Positions 44,837 to 56,937 of a stretch of 64,000 nt of DNA are shown here, in pieces (positions within the stretch are counted from its first letter, which is position 1; the number at the start of each line of letters is the position of its first letter). The stretch is taken from assembly GCA_015075445.1 (NCBI GenBank), contig JABTUJ010000040.1, positions 31,333 to 95,332 of the forward strand, in the 5' to 3' direction. Below the pieces are notes generated by a model. That model was not told the DNA's origin and did not search any database. It saw nothing but the letters and a program-made list of their open reading frames with translations. This DNA is from Verrucomicrobiales bacterium. Its GTDB lineage: Bacteria; Verrucomicrobiota; Verrucomicrobiia; Limisphaerales; J093. A program made the position numbers and the translations under genes.

Positions 44837-45787
44837 TCACTGCGGCTCGCAGTCCACGCGTACCACCCGATAGAACCTCCGCGGTTCGCCCGGGGCCACG
44901 GCGTCCTGGACGCACGTCGTGTTCCCGGTGCTGCGCACGCATTCCACCAGTGGCCTCCAGTCGCCCGGCGACACTTCCGAGCGCCATTCCACCCGGTAGG
45001 TGGCGTCCGGAACGCTCTCCCAGCACACCTCGACCTGGGAAGTGCGAATGGTGATGGGCAGCGCCGGCGCGAACGAGAGCCGGGTCACCGGCACGCCGAA
45101 GAACTGACCGGTCGCCGCCGTGGGTGAACCCGGGGCCGACAGTTGCCGGGCCACGGGGCTCCCATCCATCCCATCAATCCGGGTGGCTGCGCCCGACGAT
45201 TGGAGGATCTGGACGTCCACGACCAGGTTCCCGGCGGTGGGATCGTAGAGGTAGGGTGTCGTGAAGGGCCAAGCGTAGTCGAACTCTCGCGTGTTGCCCG
45301 GACCGGGCAGGTTCTCGGTACGCACGATCAGGGTGCCGTCGAAGACCAGCGTGTTGTCAGGGCCGATGTTATCGTCGAACCGCGTGCTAAACTCGGCCAG
45401 CGGGCGGTGCGTGGTCGAGGCATAGATCCTGGCCCGGATCGTGCGCGGCCCCGAGGGACCGGCCACTTGGTCCGGGCGGAGGGTGTATCCGGTCAGGAAC
45501 GCCGGTTGGGTGAGGGCCGCGAACTGCGAGGCGTCGTAGATGTTCATGAAGCGCAGGCCGTTGACCGTTCCGTCCGGAGTGGTGTTGGCGGACGGGCCGT
45601 CGACCTCGGCGAACTCGTTGGGCACGATGATGTCCTGGGCGTGAAGCGCCGGGCTGCCCCAGCCCAGTGTGGCCAACCCAAGGAGCATGCCGGTGGCGAT
45701 GCGCTGGACGGAATATCCGGGCCGCGGGACGGGTTGGAACCGAGCGGCCATTACGAGTCGGGAGTGATGGTTCATACGGTCTTTCAT
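44837..45787 (-). CDS. Secreted protein of unknown family, full-length paralogue
   Basis: 316 residues from the ATG at 45787 (another ATG is at 45775). The hydrophobic stretch IATGMLLGLATLGWGSPALHAQ is a signal peptide. The mature part begins DIIVPNEFAEVDGPSANTTP and has YDASQFAALTQPAFLTGYTL, then PGPGNTREFDYAWPFTTPYL. The C-terminal 75 residues contain YRVEWRSEVSPGDWRPL and end RFYRVVRVDCEPQ, a fibronectin/anchor-like tail. A truncated paralogue lies at 47614-48177. The conserved leader E2 lies ~60-120 bases upstream. Function unknown. Confidence 0.75.
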   Translation of the reverse strand: MKDRMNHHSRLVMAARFQPVPRPGYSVQRIATGMLLGLATLGWGSPALHAQDIIVPNEFAEVDGPSANTTPDGTVNGLRFMNIYDASQFAALTQPAFLTGYTLRPDQVAGPSGPRTIRARIYASTTHRPLAEFSTRFDDNIGPDNTLVFDGTLIVRTENLPGPGNTREFDYAWPFTTPYLYDPTAGNLVVDVQILQSSGAATRIDGMDGSPVARQLSAPGSPTAATGQFFGVPVTRLSFAPALPITIRTSQVEVCWESVPDATYRVEWRSEVSPGDWRPLVECVRSTGNTTCVQDAVAPGEPRRFYRVVRVDCEPQ

Positions 45788-45843
45788 CGTCGGCTGGTGA
45801 CGGATCAGGCTGCGAAGCGGACGCTGCCAGCCCATCCACCGCC

Positions 45844-45906
45844 CGCTCCGTGGGGGGAATCGCCCCTCCGCTCACTCCTGCGACGTTGCGGGGCGGAACC
45901 GCTCAG
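45844..45906 (-). promoter_or_regulatory. Conserved ECF-like promoter/leader element, copy E2
   Basis: On the minus strand: TGAGCGG, then AACGTCGCAGG, then GGAGGGGCGATTCCCCCC. It precedes the 44.8 kb secreted protein gene. The similarity to the other copies continues ~30 bases further to CTGGCAGCGTCC. Confidence 0.6.
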
Positions 45907-45957
45907 AAAATTCCGGCGGGGGAGGGAGAGCCTGGCCGTACGGGGCCAGCGGACGCC

Positions 45958-46194
45958 CTACGACCCGAGCGGCAGGCCCGCATCGTCCAGGGCCCGGCGC
46001 AGAAGGTCGGTGAGGTTCAGTCGGGCAGCCCAGTCGCGAAGGTAGGCGCGGTCGAGGGCGTCGGCCTGTACCTTGAGAACGCCGAGCACGTCGCGCCACA
46101 CCACGTACACGTCCACTTTGCGGTCGGTATCATCGGTGGCGTCTCCATACGCCCGGCGTGTCAGTTCCGGTCCGAGCCACAGCTCGATCAGCAC
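45958..46194 (-). pseudogene. Remnant of a nucleotidyltransferase / partner gene pair
   Basis: 78 codons that join the end of the small partner protein (LIELW, then WLGPELTRRAYGDATDDTD) to the end of the nucleotidyltransferase (KVDVYVVW, then RDVLGVLKVQADALDRAYL). Both intact genes lie at 49776-50619. Internal deletions have removed the nucleotidyltransferase active site and most of both proteins. A non-functional relic. Confidence 0.75.
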
Positions 46195-46329
46195 CCGCTC
46201 CGCATCGGGACTGGCATCCTCAGCCAGGGTCCGCGCAGAGGGACTCTAACCCCGGCAGATCGGGCTTGGGAATCCCTCACTTCTCCTCAGACTTTCACTG
46301 GCGCTGCCCCTGCCGCGAGCGCGGTTCCT

Positions 46330-46608
46330 ATGTTGACGTGGCTACATGAGCCATGTATCCGCGTACACATAAAAACGATCGCGCTCACCGACGAGGCGTA
46401 CGGCCGGCTCGCTGACTGGAAGAGTTCGCCGAAGGAATCCTTCTCGGCGGTGGTGCTGAACATGGTGCCCAAGCGCGGCACGCTGGCGGACTTGGGCAAG
46501 GAGATGGACCGCCTGCCACCGCTCACGGAGAATCAGGCAGGACTCTTGGAGGAGACGATCGGCTGGGCCAATGACTGGAAGAACTGGAGGGACCCTTGGA
46601 CTACCTAA
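46330..46608 (+). CDS. VapB-type antitoxin (DUF217-like)
   Basis: 92 residues from the ATG at 46330, though the family normally starts near HIKTIALTDEAYGRLADWK, so the first ~13 residues may not be real. The DUF217 antitoxin pattern continues ESFSAVVLNMVPKRGTLADL and ends WANDWKNWRDPWTT. Such antitoxins neutralise VapC RNases and repress their own operon. A palindrome TACATGAGCCATGTA (46344-46358) overlaps the start region and may be the operator. The toxin gene downstream is broken, so the antitoxin may be orphaned. Confidence 0.65.
   Translation: MLTWLHEPCIRVHIKTIALTDEAYGRLADWKSSPKESFSAVVLNMVPKRGTLADLGKEMDRLPPLTENQAGLLEETIGWANDWKNWRDPWTT
46344..46358. promoter_or_regulatory. Palindrome, possible antitoxin operator
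   Basis: TACATG-AGC-CATGTA is a perfect 6-bp inverted repeat directly before the conserved antitoxin sequence, with TTGACG a few bases upstream as a possible -35 box. Confidence 0.4.
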
Positions 46609-46744
46609 GCGACACGACCTCTGGATCGCAGTTGGCGCGCTCGAGCACGATCTGCCGCTGCTCACCCGGAACGTGGCCGAATTCGCGCGCGTTCCCAAGC
46701 TGAGGGTCGTCAACTACACAAGTCCTCCCGCGCCGGCCACCTGA
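46596..46744 (+). pseudogene. VapC-type PIN toxin, internal deletion
   Basis: A TTG codon overlapping the antitoxin end starts LDYLSDTT, the usual VapC N-terminus. In a different frame the sequence goes straight to the VapC C-terminus: DLWIAVGALEHDLPLLTRN, then VPKLRVVNY and a stop at 46744. About 100 codons with most PIN-domain acidic residues are missing. The toxin is dead. Confidence 0.7.
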
Positions 46745-46911
46745 AGACTACGATTGTCGTGCCAAACGCGCGTGCTCTCGCAACCTGAGTCGACGCGTCT
46801 TTCCCCCCACTGACGCACGACTCGAGCGGCAGGCCCGCAGTCTGGTGATGCGTTGGGCAGCGGGGTGCAGCCTGGGGCTGCACCCGCGCCGCACAACCGA
46901 AGGCGACGACG

Positions 46912-47468
46912 CTATGGGCAGGTGATGTTCGGATTGAACGGGGAAAAACTCCGTTCGGGTTCTCTTCGTAGAGCCAGACGTGCAAGCTGTAGTGAGGCAG
47001 AGGGAGCGGTGTTCCCCCGATGTCAAACGGTTGGCCACCGAATGACGGATGTGCCTGCCCAACATCAAGCACGATGTACTCGATGGCCACCAGCCTGAGT
47101 TCCCCGTCGGGCCCCGTGGCATAAAGCACCACCTCCGGCTGCAGCGGATCGTAGAGGTCGTCCACCAGCAGTGGATTCAACCAGTGGTAGCCCATCCCAC
47201 CGAGCCCCGGAACCGACACACAATGGTCGTCGGGCACGTAACCCGCCTTCACGGCCTGTGTCTTGGAGTGGAAGCGTGCCGTCGCTTGTTTGACGGTCTT
47301 GAGCCACTCCGCGGTCTCTTCCTGCCCGGCAATCGCCGGTCCGGGCATCACGGCAGCGGACAAGACGCCAACCGCCAGAAGCAGGCGCAGCTTGCTACCG
47401 GGCTTTTTAACACCGCAGAGGCGCACCAGCGCGCCATCTCTCACCGACGACTTTGACTTTGTCTTCAT
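46912..47468 (-). pseudogene. Exported hypothetical protein, 1-base frameshift near the end
   Basis: From the ATG at 47468, with signal peptide LLLAVGVLSAAVMPGPAIAG. The body reads ATARFHSKTQAVKAGYVPDD, HCVSVPGLGGMGYHWLNP, then VEYIVLD-like (AIEYIVLDVGQAHPSFGGQP) and HVWLYEENPNGVF. One extra T in the T-run near 46946 would give the family-like end SPFNPNITCP and a stop at 46912. As sequenced, the frame runs on ~65 residues to 46710. This looks like a homopolymer error or a very recent mutation. Leader element E3 lies ~90-150 bases upstream. Function unknown. Confidence 0.7.
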
Positions 47469-47556
47469 AGGTTCAGCTTGTTGTTGGTTCAATGCTCTGG
47501 ACGTTCGTTCGACTCGAGGCACGGCCGAGGACCTCCTTCGGCCAGACCGAGGTCGT

Positions 47557-47616
47557 ATCCACGGAGGGGAACTCCCCTCCACTCATCCCTGCGCCTTACG
47601 CGGGCAGAATCCCTCA
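47557..47616 (-). promoter_or_regulatory. Conserved ECF-like promoter/leader element, copy E3
   Basis: On the minus strand: TGAGGGATTCTGCCCGCG, then AAGGCGCAGG, then the hairpin GGAGGGGAGTTCCCCTCC. Its first TGA is also the stop codon of the truncated paralogue at 47614-48177. Confidence 0.65.
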
Positions 47617-48177
47617 TTGCAGTTCCAGCACCAGGTTCCCCGCGGCGGGATCATAGAGGAACGGGGTGGTGAACGGATACGCATAGTCGAACTGCCGGGT
47701 GTTGCCAGGACCGGGCAGATTCTCCGAGCTCAACGTCAACGTTCCATCAAAGACCAGGGTGCGATCGGCGCCGATGTTCTCACTGAACCGGGTACTCATC
47801 TGGGCGAGCGTGCGGGTCGTCGTGGAGGCATAGACCTGCACAGTGATCGTCTTCGGGCCGGACGCACCGGGTGTGCGATCTGGCCGGCTCGCGAATCCGG
47901 TCAGATAAGCCGGGCCTGAAAGCGCCTGGAACTGGGAGGCGTCGAGCAGGTACTGGATCCGGATGCCTGACTGATTGTCGTCACCGGGCGTCGTGCTCGC
48001 TGTGTTCCCGTCCTGTTCCGCGAGGGCGTTGGGGACGACGATCTCCTGGCCCCGAAGCACGGCGCAGCCCGAGGTTGCCAGGGCGAGCGCCAGCACGAGG
48101 CCGAGGGCGACACGGCGCCCCAAGGCTGGGGCTGGATGGCGGACGGATTGGATCACGGATGTGCCGATGCGGTTCAT
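47614..48177 (-). CDS. Truncated paralogue of the 44.8 kb secreted protein
   Basis: 187 residues from the ATG at 48177. The signal segment is ALGLVLALALATSGCAVLRG, with a possible lipobox (TSGC). It matches the 44.8 kb protein over its whole length (EIVVPNALAEQDGNTAST, LDASQFQALSGPAYLTGF, PGPGNTRQFDYAYPFTTPFL). It stops after AAGNLVLELQ, about 120 residues short and without the C-terminal tail. The stop TGA belongs to leader element E3, so the truncation coincides with that element. Leader E4 precedes this gene. Confidence 0.7.
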   Translation of the reverse strand: MNRIGTSVIQSVRHPAPALGRRVALGLVLALALATSGCAVLRGQEIVVPNALAEQDGNTASTTPGDDNQSGIRIQYLLDASQFQALSGPAYLTGFASRPDRTPGASGPKTITVQVYASTTTRTLAQMSTRFSENIGADRTLVFDGTLTLSSENLPGPGNTRQFDYAYPFTTPFLYDPAAGNLVLELQ

Positions 48178-48247
48178 GCGATGGTTCAACTTTGGCGGGT
48201 GGCACGCTGGCTTGCGGGAAGGGCGCCGCCACCAGAGCACCGCCGCT

Positions 48248-48307
48248 TCCGTCGAGGGAAACGCCCCTCCACTCGGTCCTGCGACATCGCGGGACTGGAT
48301 CCCTCAA
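48248..48307 (-). promoter_or_regulatory. Conserved ECF-like promoter/leader element, copy E4
   Basis: On the minus strand: TGAGGGATCCAGTCCCGCG, then ATGTCGCAGG, then GGAGGGGCGTTTCCCTC. It lies 70-130 bases before the ATG at 48177. Confidence 0.65.
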
Positions 48308-48828
48308 CGGTTGTTAACGCACCAACCTTGCCCGTTCGGCAGGACGCAGCCCCGAGAAGACCCTCAACCGCGCGGACAGGGCGAGGGCGCGCTGGAACCG
48401 GCTCGCGCCGGGCGTCGGTTGGCGGCCGCGGTGGCTGATCTGCAGGCCGCTCGACGCGGAGATGGCTCCCGAACGGGGCCGTTGGCGGGCGACCTATGGA
48501 TCGAGCTGGGCCACCTCAAGCGCGAAGGACCGAACACGAGGCAGGTCGAATGGTATCTGTCGGACCTGGAGGGCAGCCTGCGCCGCGGTCCGCAGGATGC
48601 AGGCGCCCGGCGGCACATCTTGAACAACCTCAGTCACGAGATCGAACTCGTGCGGCGCCGCGCAGGCAGCGCAAACGCGCCGTAAGCCGCTGCCCGGTCC
48701 CTCCTCCGCTAGCCGGATGAGTCCGGGTTCCCAGCTCCTGGGGCGTTATGGGACTGGTCCGGCAGCAGGCGATGCTTCACCTCCCCCGGACCGGCACGCG
48801 CCCCGACCCGGCGGCAGCGACGCGAGTC
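48308..48828. other. Intergenic region with one doubtful small gene
   Basis: Only the plus-strand frame 48431-48685 is of interest. The remainder (48686-48828) shows no gene, repeat or hairpin that I can support. Confidence 0.4.
48431..48685 (+). CDS. Possible small protein
   Basis: 84 codons from a GTG: VADLQAARRGDGSRTGPLAG, then LWIELGHLKREGPNTRQVEW and ILNNLSHEIELVRRRAG. The residue mix looks protein-like (amphipathic helices) but no family is recognised, no ribosome site is evident and the frame is open further upstream. It may be the end of a decayed gene. Confidence 0.3.
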   Translation: MADLQAARRGDGSRTGPLAGDLWIELGHLKREGPNTRQVEWYLSDLEGSLRRGPQDAGARRHILNNLSHEIELVRRRAGSANAP

Positions 48829-49470
48829 CTAGAGCGGCCGGTACTCGGCCCGCCGAAAGGCGAGGTAACCAACCCCTTGGCCGGGCTCTAACCGGACCAG
48901 GACTGCGTATGCATCCGAGGGGCGGACGACGATGTCGGCAATGTGGTCATTGAAGCCGGTTGCCTGGAACTGACGAGGCCAGGCGGCTGAGGAGCGTACC
49001 TCGAAAGTGCCCTTAACCCCCGGCCCGGTGACCCCGACAGTCAGGTACAACGACACGAGCGCGGTCGTTCCAGGAACCACGTTCCGAAACCAGAATTCGA
49101 GAATGCCACTGCGCGCGTCGGCGGCGCCGAATTCGGCCCACTCCAGACGGTTGGCTTCGCACCAGAGCGACCAACTCCTCCCCCACGCATTGAGATAGGA
49201 CAGAGGCGCAGCCTGATACGGGGCGCGCGGAGTGAGGCGCCGCTCGGGGAGGGCAAAGATCCCCAGCGAACTGGCCCTGATGGCGACGGCGATGTCCTTG
49301 ATCGCCGCGTACCTCGATGCCAGTTCAATCGGTCGGTCAAGCTCAGTCGTGTGAACCCTCGCTTTCCGCTCCAGCGCGGCAACGTGATGGACCCATCCGT
49401 CCACCTCGCGCCACAGCATCTTGTCGGCATCGGCGGGGCGGCTGAGTTGAGATGTCGTTGGTTTCTTCAT
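48829..49470 (-). CDS. Hypothetical protein with leader element
   Basis: 213 residues from MKKPTTSQLSRPADADK at 49470. No signal peptide. The first 75 residues are helical (LWREVDGWVHHVAALERKAR, IKDIAVAIRASSLG); the rest is beta-rich and aromatic (LSYLNAWGRSWSLWCEANRL, GILEFWFRNVVPGTTALVSL). No domain recognised. Leader element E5 lies ~110-170 bases upstream, so it appears to belong to the same regulon as the secreted proteins around it. Confidence 0.6.
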   Translation of the reverse strand: MKKPTTSQLSRPADADKMLWREVDGWVHHVAALERKARVHTTELDRPIELASRYAAIKDIAVAIRASSLGIFALPERRLTPRAPYQAAPLSYLNAWGRSWSLWCEANRLEWAEFGAADARSGILEFWFRNVVPGTTALVSLYLTVGVTGPGVKGTFEVRSSAAWPRQFQATGFNDHIADIVVRPSDAYAVLVRLEPGQGVGYLAFRRAEYRPL

Positions 49471-49578
49471 GTGGCTATCCTCGGTTCGTACTCACGGGCG
49501 GTCGTCATCGAGTGTTCCCGTATCCCGGCTGGCAACTCACAGGTTTGGGACGGGTCAGGCCAGCCAGCGTGCCGACCA

Positions 49579-49638
49579 ATCCGTGGAGGGGAACGACCCT
49601 CCACTCATCCCTGCGACGTCCGCGGGCAGAATCCCTCA
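49579..49638 (-). promoter_or_regulatory. Conserved ECF-like promoter/leader element, copy E5
   Basis: On the minus strand: TGAGGGATTCTGCCCGCG, then GACGTCGCAGGG, ATGAGTGGAGGG and CCCCTCCACGG. One of the two best-preserved copies; identical to E3 over the first 18 bases. Confidence 0.65.
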
Positions 49639-49775
49639 CGCCTTGGAGGTCTGATTGCACACACTCAACCAGCGCCACCTTGAAGACCGTGCGTTCCTGG
49701 CGGCCCGGTTGGACGGGTGGCGGCCATGACGGGGCGTGGCCTCGTGGCTCGAGGCGACATGCGGAACCTGCCACG

Positions 49776-50375
49776 TCACGACCCGAGCGGCAGGCCGGCA
49801 TCGTCCAGCGCGCGGCGGAGGAGGTCGGTGAGGTTCAGGCGGGCGGCCCAATCGTGAAGATAGGCGCGGTCGAGGGCGTCGGCCTGCACCTTGAGCACGC
49901 CGAGCACGTCGCGCCATTGGCGGTCGGAAACCTCGCCGCCTTTGCGGTACCAGTCGAGTTTGGCCAGCACGGTGTCTTCGGGGGACGTCACGAAGAGGTC
50001 GAGGCGCTCCGCGGACCCCACCTGCTTGCACCGGCGGCGGTCGAGTTGCGCGCGGCCAAAGTCGGTTCGCCACACCACAAACACGTCCACCTTGGCCATT
50101 GTCTCGCGGTGGATGAGGTTGAACGCGCCTTGGTTCATGGCGGCGGCGGCAATCTCCGCCTCGTCGGCATAGAACTCCGCTCCCAACGCGGCGATGATTG
50201 CTCCCGCCTGCTTCCCGGCCACGGCGGCAATCAGATCCACGTCGCGGGTGGCGCGGGCCTCACCGTAGAGGCTGCTGGCGAAGGAGCCGCCCAGCGCATA
50301 CTCGATCCCCAGTGCGTCTAGGGTGGCAATGACCTTGCGCAATGCGCCCAGAAACTCAGCTTCCGTTGGAATCAT
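49776..50375 (-). CDS. Nucleotidyltransferase-fold protein (AbiEii/MenA-like toxin candidate)
   Basis: 199 residues from the ATG at 50375. The active site of the nucleotidyltransferase superfamily is seen in EYALGGSFASSLYGEARATR followed by DVDLIAAV (GGS and DxD). Later come FNLIHRETMAKVDVFVVW and SPEDTVLAKLDWYRKGGEVS. Such proteins occur as toxins in type IV or MenAT-like systems, or as house-cleaning transferases. The start lies within the end of the upstream small gene (20-base overlap), a typical two-gene toxin-antitoxin arrangement. A deleted copy of this pair is at 45958-46194. Confidence 0.8.
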   Translation of the reverse strand: MIPTEAEFLGALRKVIATLDALGIEYALGGSFASSLYGEARATRDVDLIAAVAGKQAGAIIAALGAEFYADEAEIAAAAMNQGAFNLIHRETMAKVDVFVVWRTDFGRAQLDRRRCKQVGSAERLDLFVTSPEDTVLAKLDWYRKGGEVSDRQWRDVLGVLKVQADALDRAYLHDWAARLNLTDLLRRALDDAGLPLGS

Positions 50376-50619
50376 CCGTGTCCTCTCCGTACACCCGGCC
50401 CGCCAACTCCGGTCCGAGCCACCACTCGGCAAAACGACGACGCCGGCGCGCCGGCGAATCGTCTGGATGCCGCTCGCGCAGTCCGGACAGCATGAATTCC
50501 TGCACCGACCGCGTGGTGTCGAGGACCACGGAGAACTTCCGTGCCGGCGTCGCCCGCCGCCACAACTCGATCAGCACCCGTTCGGCTTCGGGGCTGGTAT
50601 CCTCAGCCAGCGTTCGCAC
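50356..50619 (-). CDS. Small partner protein of the nucleotidyltransferase
   Basis: 87 residues: MRTLAEDTSPEAERVLIELW, then ARKFSVVLDTTRSVQEFML and RHPDDSPARRRRRFAEWWLG with a short tail (GRVYGEDTDDSNGS). Helical, charged, no known domain. It overlaps the nucleotidyltransferase by 20 bases and is partly preserved with it in the decayed copy at 46 kb, so the two travel together. An antitoxin role is inferred from arrangement only. Confidence 0.65.
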   Translation of the reverse strand: MRTLAEDTSPEAERVLIELWRRATPARKFSVVLDTTRSVQEFMLSGLRERHPDDSPARRRRRFAEWWLGPELAGRVYGEDTDDSNGS

Positions 50620-50684
50620 GGACGGAGTTTAGCCCCGAGGAATGGGGCTTGGAAAGCACGGGCAAAGTCCCATGTGTCGGTCCC

Positions 50685-51677
50685 TCACGGCAACCCCAGC
50701 ACCCGGCGGCGGTATTGGCCTTGCTGGGTGCGGTCCTTGAGCCACATCAGGTCGGCGAGATCGTCCGCGTTCTGCGGCTTGTTCCGCGCGCCCGGCACAG
50801 GAACCTTCGGCGTGAACTTCCAGCGATGCGACTCCACATGCCCGTCCAGGAAGCTGAGGTTGGCGCCTCGTCCGTGCCGTTCAGCCGGCTGATGGATCCA
50901 GTAGAAGGGTCCCCGCTTCCAGTCGTCGGGGTCCGCGATGCCGAACGCTCCGGCCTGGAGGGTCGCCTCCGAAACGTCCAGGAAACCAAACTGGCCGGTC
51001 GGATCGAAGGCCTCCGATGCCCGCCGCAGGTTGCCATGCGGCTCGGCATCGGGATGCACCCCGATGCCGGTGCCGGGCAGGCCCACCAGGTTGAGCGAGC
51101 CTTCGAGCGCGTAGCTCCGGAACCGCGGCAGGTCCGGACGTCGAAGGACCGTGGACCGGTCGCCCGGGCAGCGATAGAGCCGCGTGGCGCCGGTGTAGGG
51201 CCAGAGCAACCCGTTCCGGAGGTTGTCGTCGGTCGGGTCGCGTTGGGCATTGCCCCAGACCCAGCCGCCCACGTTCTCATCGGCCATCCCCTCGAACCCC
51301 AGCACCCAGCGGACCACATTGCCGGCGACGCGACCGCCGTTGTCGTCGGCGTACATCCCCCAGGCCAATTGGAGCTGCTTGAGGTTGCTCTTGCAGGAGG
51401 CGGACTGCCCTTGGGCCTTGGCCCCCGCCAGGGCCGGCAGGAGGAGCCCGGCGAGAATCGCAATGACGGCAATGACGACCAGCAGTTCGATCAAGGTGAA
51501 CCCGGCACGGGCGTCAGCAACGGTTCCGGGTCCAGTGGCTTGGAACCTCCGCCGGCGAGCGGGATGTGAGCCTGTTTCAGCGGCTTCCAGCGTGGGCGAG
51601 ATCAGTGGCTTGGAGAGCCTCGGGGTCCTCGGGTGCCGGGTCCGGCGCGGGACCCGTGACGTCAGTTGGCGTTTCAT
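50685..51677 (-). CDS. Type II secretion-like pseudopilin
   Basis: 330 residues from the ATG at 51677. A long ~55-residue leader precedes GFTLIELLVVIAVIAILAGL, the prepilin peptidase/methylation site. Then come CKSNLKQLQLAWGMYADDNG, LYRCPGDRST and, near the end, RGANLSFLDGHVESHRW, the H-x9-DG type signature of this pseudopilin group. The start overlaps the stop of the secreted protein upstream (ATGA), so they form an operon. Intact, unlike the copy at 25 kb. Secreted-protein handling or surface-fibre roles are possible. Confidence 0.88.
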   Translation of the reverse strand: MKRQLTSRVPRRTRHPRTPRLSKPLISPTLEAAETGSHPARRRRFQATGPGTVADARAGFTLIELLVVIAVIAILAGLLLPALAGAKAQGQSASCKSNLKQLQLAWGMYADDNGGRVAGNVVRWVLGFEGMADENVGGWVWGNAQRDPTDDNLRNGLLWPYTGATRLYRCPGDRSTVLRRPDLPRFRSYALEGSLNLVGLPGTGIGVHPDAEPHGNLRRASEAFDPTGQFGFLDVSEATLQAGAFGIADPDDWKRGPFYWIHQPAERHGRGANLSFLDGHVESHRWKFTPKVPVPGARNKPQNADDLADLMWLKDRTQQGQYRRRVLGLP

Positions 51678-52159
51678 TGGCGAACCAACGTGCCGCTGAA
51701 GGACCCCGCCGTGACGCCGGTCGCGGTGTTCACCAATCGCTCGACGCGAAAGCTCCCGGTGGCGCCCTCGAATCGGCCGCTCCCGCCAGTGATGGTGTGG
51801 TCCTCGACGACCACGAAGACATCCGTGATGTCGGTCGGAATCCCCAAGCCAACGGCTTCCGTGAACAACTCGTCCTGGTTGGCTCCCACGAAGCGGGCGG
51901 TGCCTAGGCCTTCCAGGGTCACGAGGTCCACCGTGAACTCCCACTGGACCGTGAACCGTCCGAGATGAGTGGCGTTCCCCGAGCCGGCGGTGTCCACAAA
52001 CATCAGCGGCGGGTCGTTCTCGAAGTCGAACTGGTAGGACTCCTGGGCTCCGACCGCGCCCTTGAACGGGACGGTGACATCGGCGGTCGCGGCGAGGGTT
52101 GGGAGCAGGAACAGGGCGGCGAGTTGAGCGGCCAGGAGGGGCTTGTACGAGCGTTTCAT
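51674..52159 (-). CDS. Small secreted beta-rich protein, paralogue of the 39.2 kb gene
   Basis: 161 residues from the ATG at 52159. The signal peptide is LLAAQLAALFLLPTLAATA. The mature part reads DVTVPFKGAVGAQESYQFDF, then THLGRFTVQWEFTVDLVTLE, ANQDELFTEAV, GRFEGATGSFRVERLV and GSFSGTLVRQ. Domain order and many residues match the 39.2 kb protein. Its stop codon overlaps the start of the pseudopilin. Leader E6 precedes it. As in the other module, it follows a kinase-WD40 gene on the same strand. Confidence 0.78.
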   Translation of the reverse strand: MKRSYKPLLAAQLAALFLLPTLAATADVTVPFKGAVGAQESYQFDFENDPPLMFVDTAGSGNATHLGRFTVQWEFTVDLVTLEGLGTARFVGANQDELFTEAVGLGIPTDITDVFVVVEDHTITGGSGRFEGATGSFRVERLVNTATGVTAGSFSGTLVRQ

Positions 52160-52229
52160 AATGCTGCGGGTTTGCGGCTGACGGCAGTTCTGTTTGCGTA
52201 AGGAGCGTCGCCAGCCGCCGCGCCGCTCG

Positions 52230-52289
52230 ATCCGTGGAGGGAATCGCCCCTCCCCAGATTCCTGCGTCGCGCCCGGCGAAATCCCCTCA
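52230..52289 (-). promoter_or_regulatory. Conserved ECF-like promoter/leader element, copy E6
   Basis: On the minus strand: TGAGGGGATTTCGCCGGG, then GCGACGCAGG, then GGAGGGGCGATTCCCTCC. It lies 70-130 bases before the ATG at 52159. Confidence 0.6.
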
Positions 52290-52407
52290 CTGAACCCCGA
52301 GAACGTCATGCGAAGGCTTCGCTCCCGCACCGCTCCCCGGGCCCAGCGTAATCCGAAGTCCCGGCACGGACGGGTCACCGGCGTACGGAGATCGGCCCCC
52401 AGATCGG

Positions 52408-56289
<3,882 letters not shown>

Positions 56290-56352
56290 CCGAGGGTGGA
56301 AAGGGCACGTCCCTTCGTTACTTCCTGCGACGTCCCGGTCGAAGTCCCCTCA
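56290..56352 (-). promoter_or_regulatory. Conserved ECF-like promoter/leader element, copy E7
   Basis: On the minus strand: TGAGGGGACTTCGACCGGG, then ACGTCGCAGG, then GAAGGGACGTGCCCTTTC. Its first TGA is the stop codon of the sigma gene and it ends at the kinase start. Confidence 0.6.
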
Positions 56353-56922
56353 CGCCGGTCCTTCCTTCCGCACCCCCCGGATCTCCCGGAACAGCCAGGT
56401 GCGCGCGAAGGACCAGATCCGCTCGGCCGTGGCCAGCGACACGCCCAACTCCTCGGCGGCCTGTTCCTGCGTGAGCCCCACGAAGAAACACAGCTTCACC
56501 ATCTGCGCCGCCCGGACGTCGAGGGCTTCCAGTCGGTCCAACGCCTCGTCCAGCGCCAGCAGTTCGTCATCCGGAAGGGGCAGCGGGAGGTCCACCTCCT
56601 CGACGTCCACCCGCTCGAGATGGCCGCCGTGTTTGAGGCGCTGCTTGCGCCGGGCTGACTCGACCAGGATCCGGCGCATGGCCTCGGCGGCCGCGGCGAA
56701 GAAATGGGTGCGCCCACCCCACCCCGGGTCCTCGCGACCGACCAGGCGCAACCAGGCCTCGTGGACCAGGGCCGTGGCCTGCAAGGTCTGGCCCGGACGT
56801 TCCGAGGCGAGTCTGTGGGCAGCGAGGCGGCGCAGCTCGTCATAGACCAGCGGGAGCAGGTCGGCGGCGGCCTTCCGCTCGCCGCGCTCGATGGCGGCCA
56901 ACATCTGGGTGACATCGCCCAT
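56350..56922 (-). CDS. ECF-type sigma factor (TIGR02999-like), module 2
   Basis: 190 residues and close to its paralogue at 44.1 kb (MGDVTQMLAAIERGERKAAA, QATALVHEAWLRLVGREDPG, THFFAAAAEAMRRILVESAR). The sigma-4 helix-turn-helix is FVGLTQEQAAEELGVSLATA. The kinase-WD40 gene follows after 60 bases that contain leader E7. Sigma, kinase and secreted protein form the second copy of the module. Confidence 0.93.
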   Translation of the reverse strand: MGDVTQMLAAIERGERKAAADLLPLVYDELRRLAAHRLASERPGQTLQATALVHEAWLRLVGREDPGWGGRTHFFAAAAEAMRRILVESARRKQRLKHGGHLERVDVEEVDLPLPLPDDELLALDEALDRLEALDVRAAQMVKLCFFVGLTQEQAAEELGVSLATAERIWSFARTWLFREIRGVRKEGPA

Positions 56923-56937
56923 AATGATTTCGAAGCC

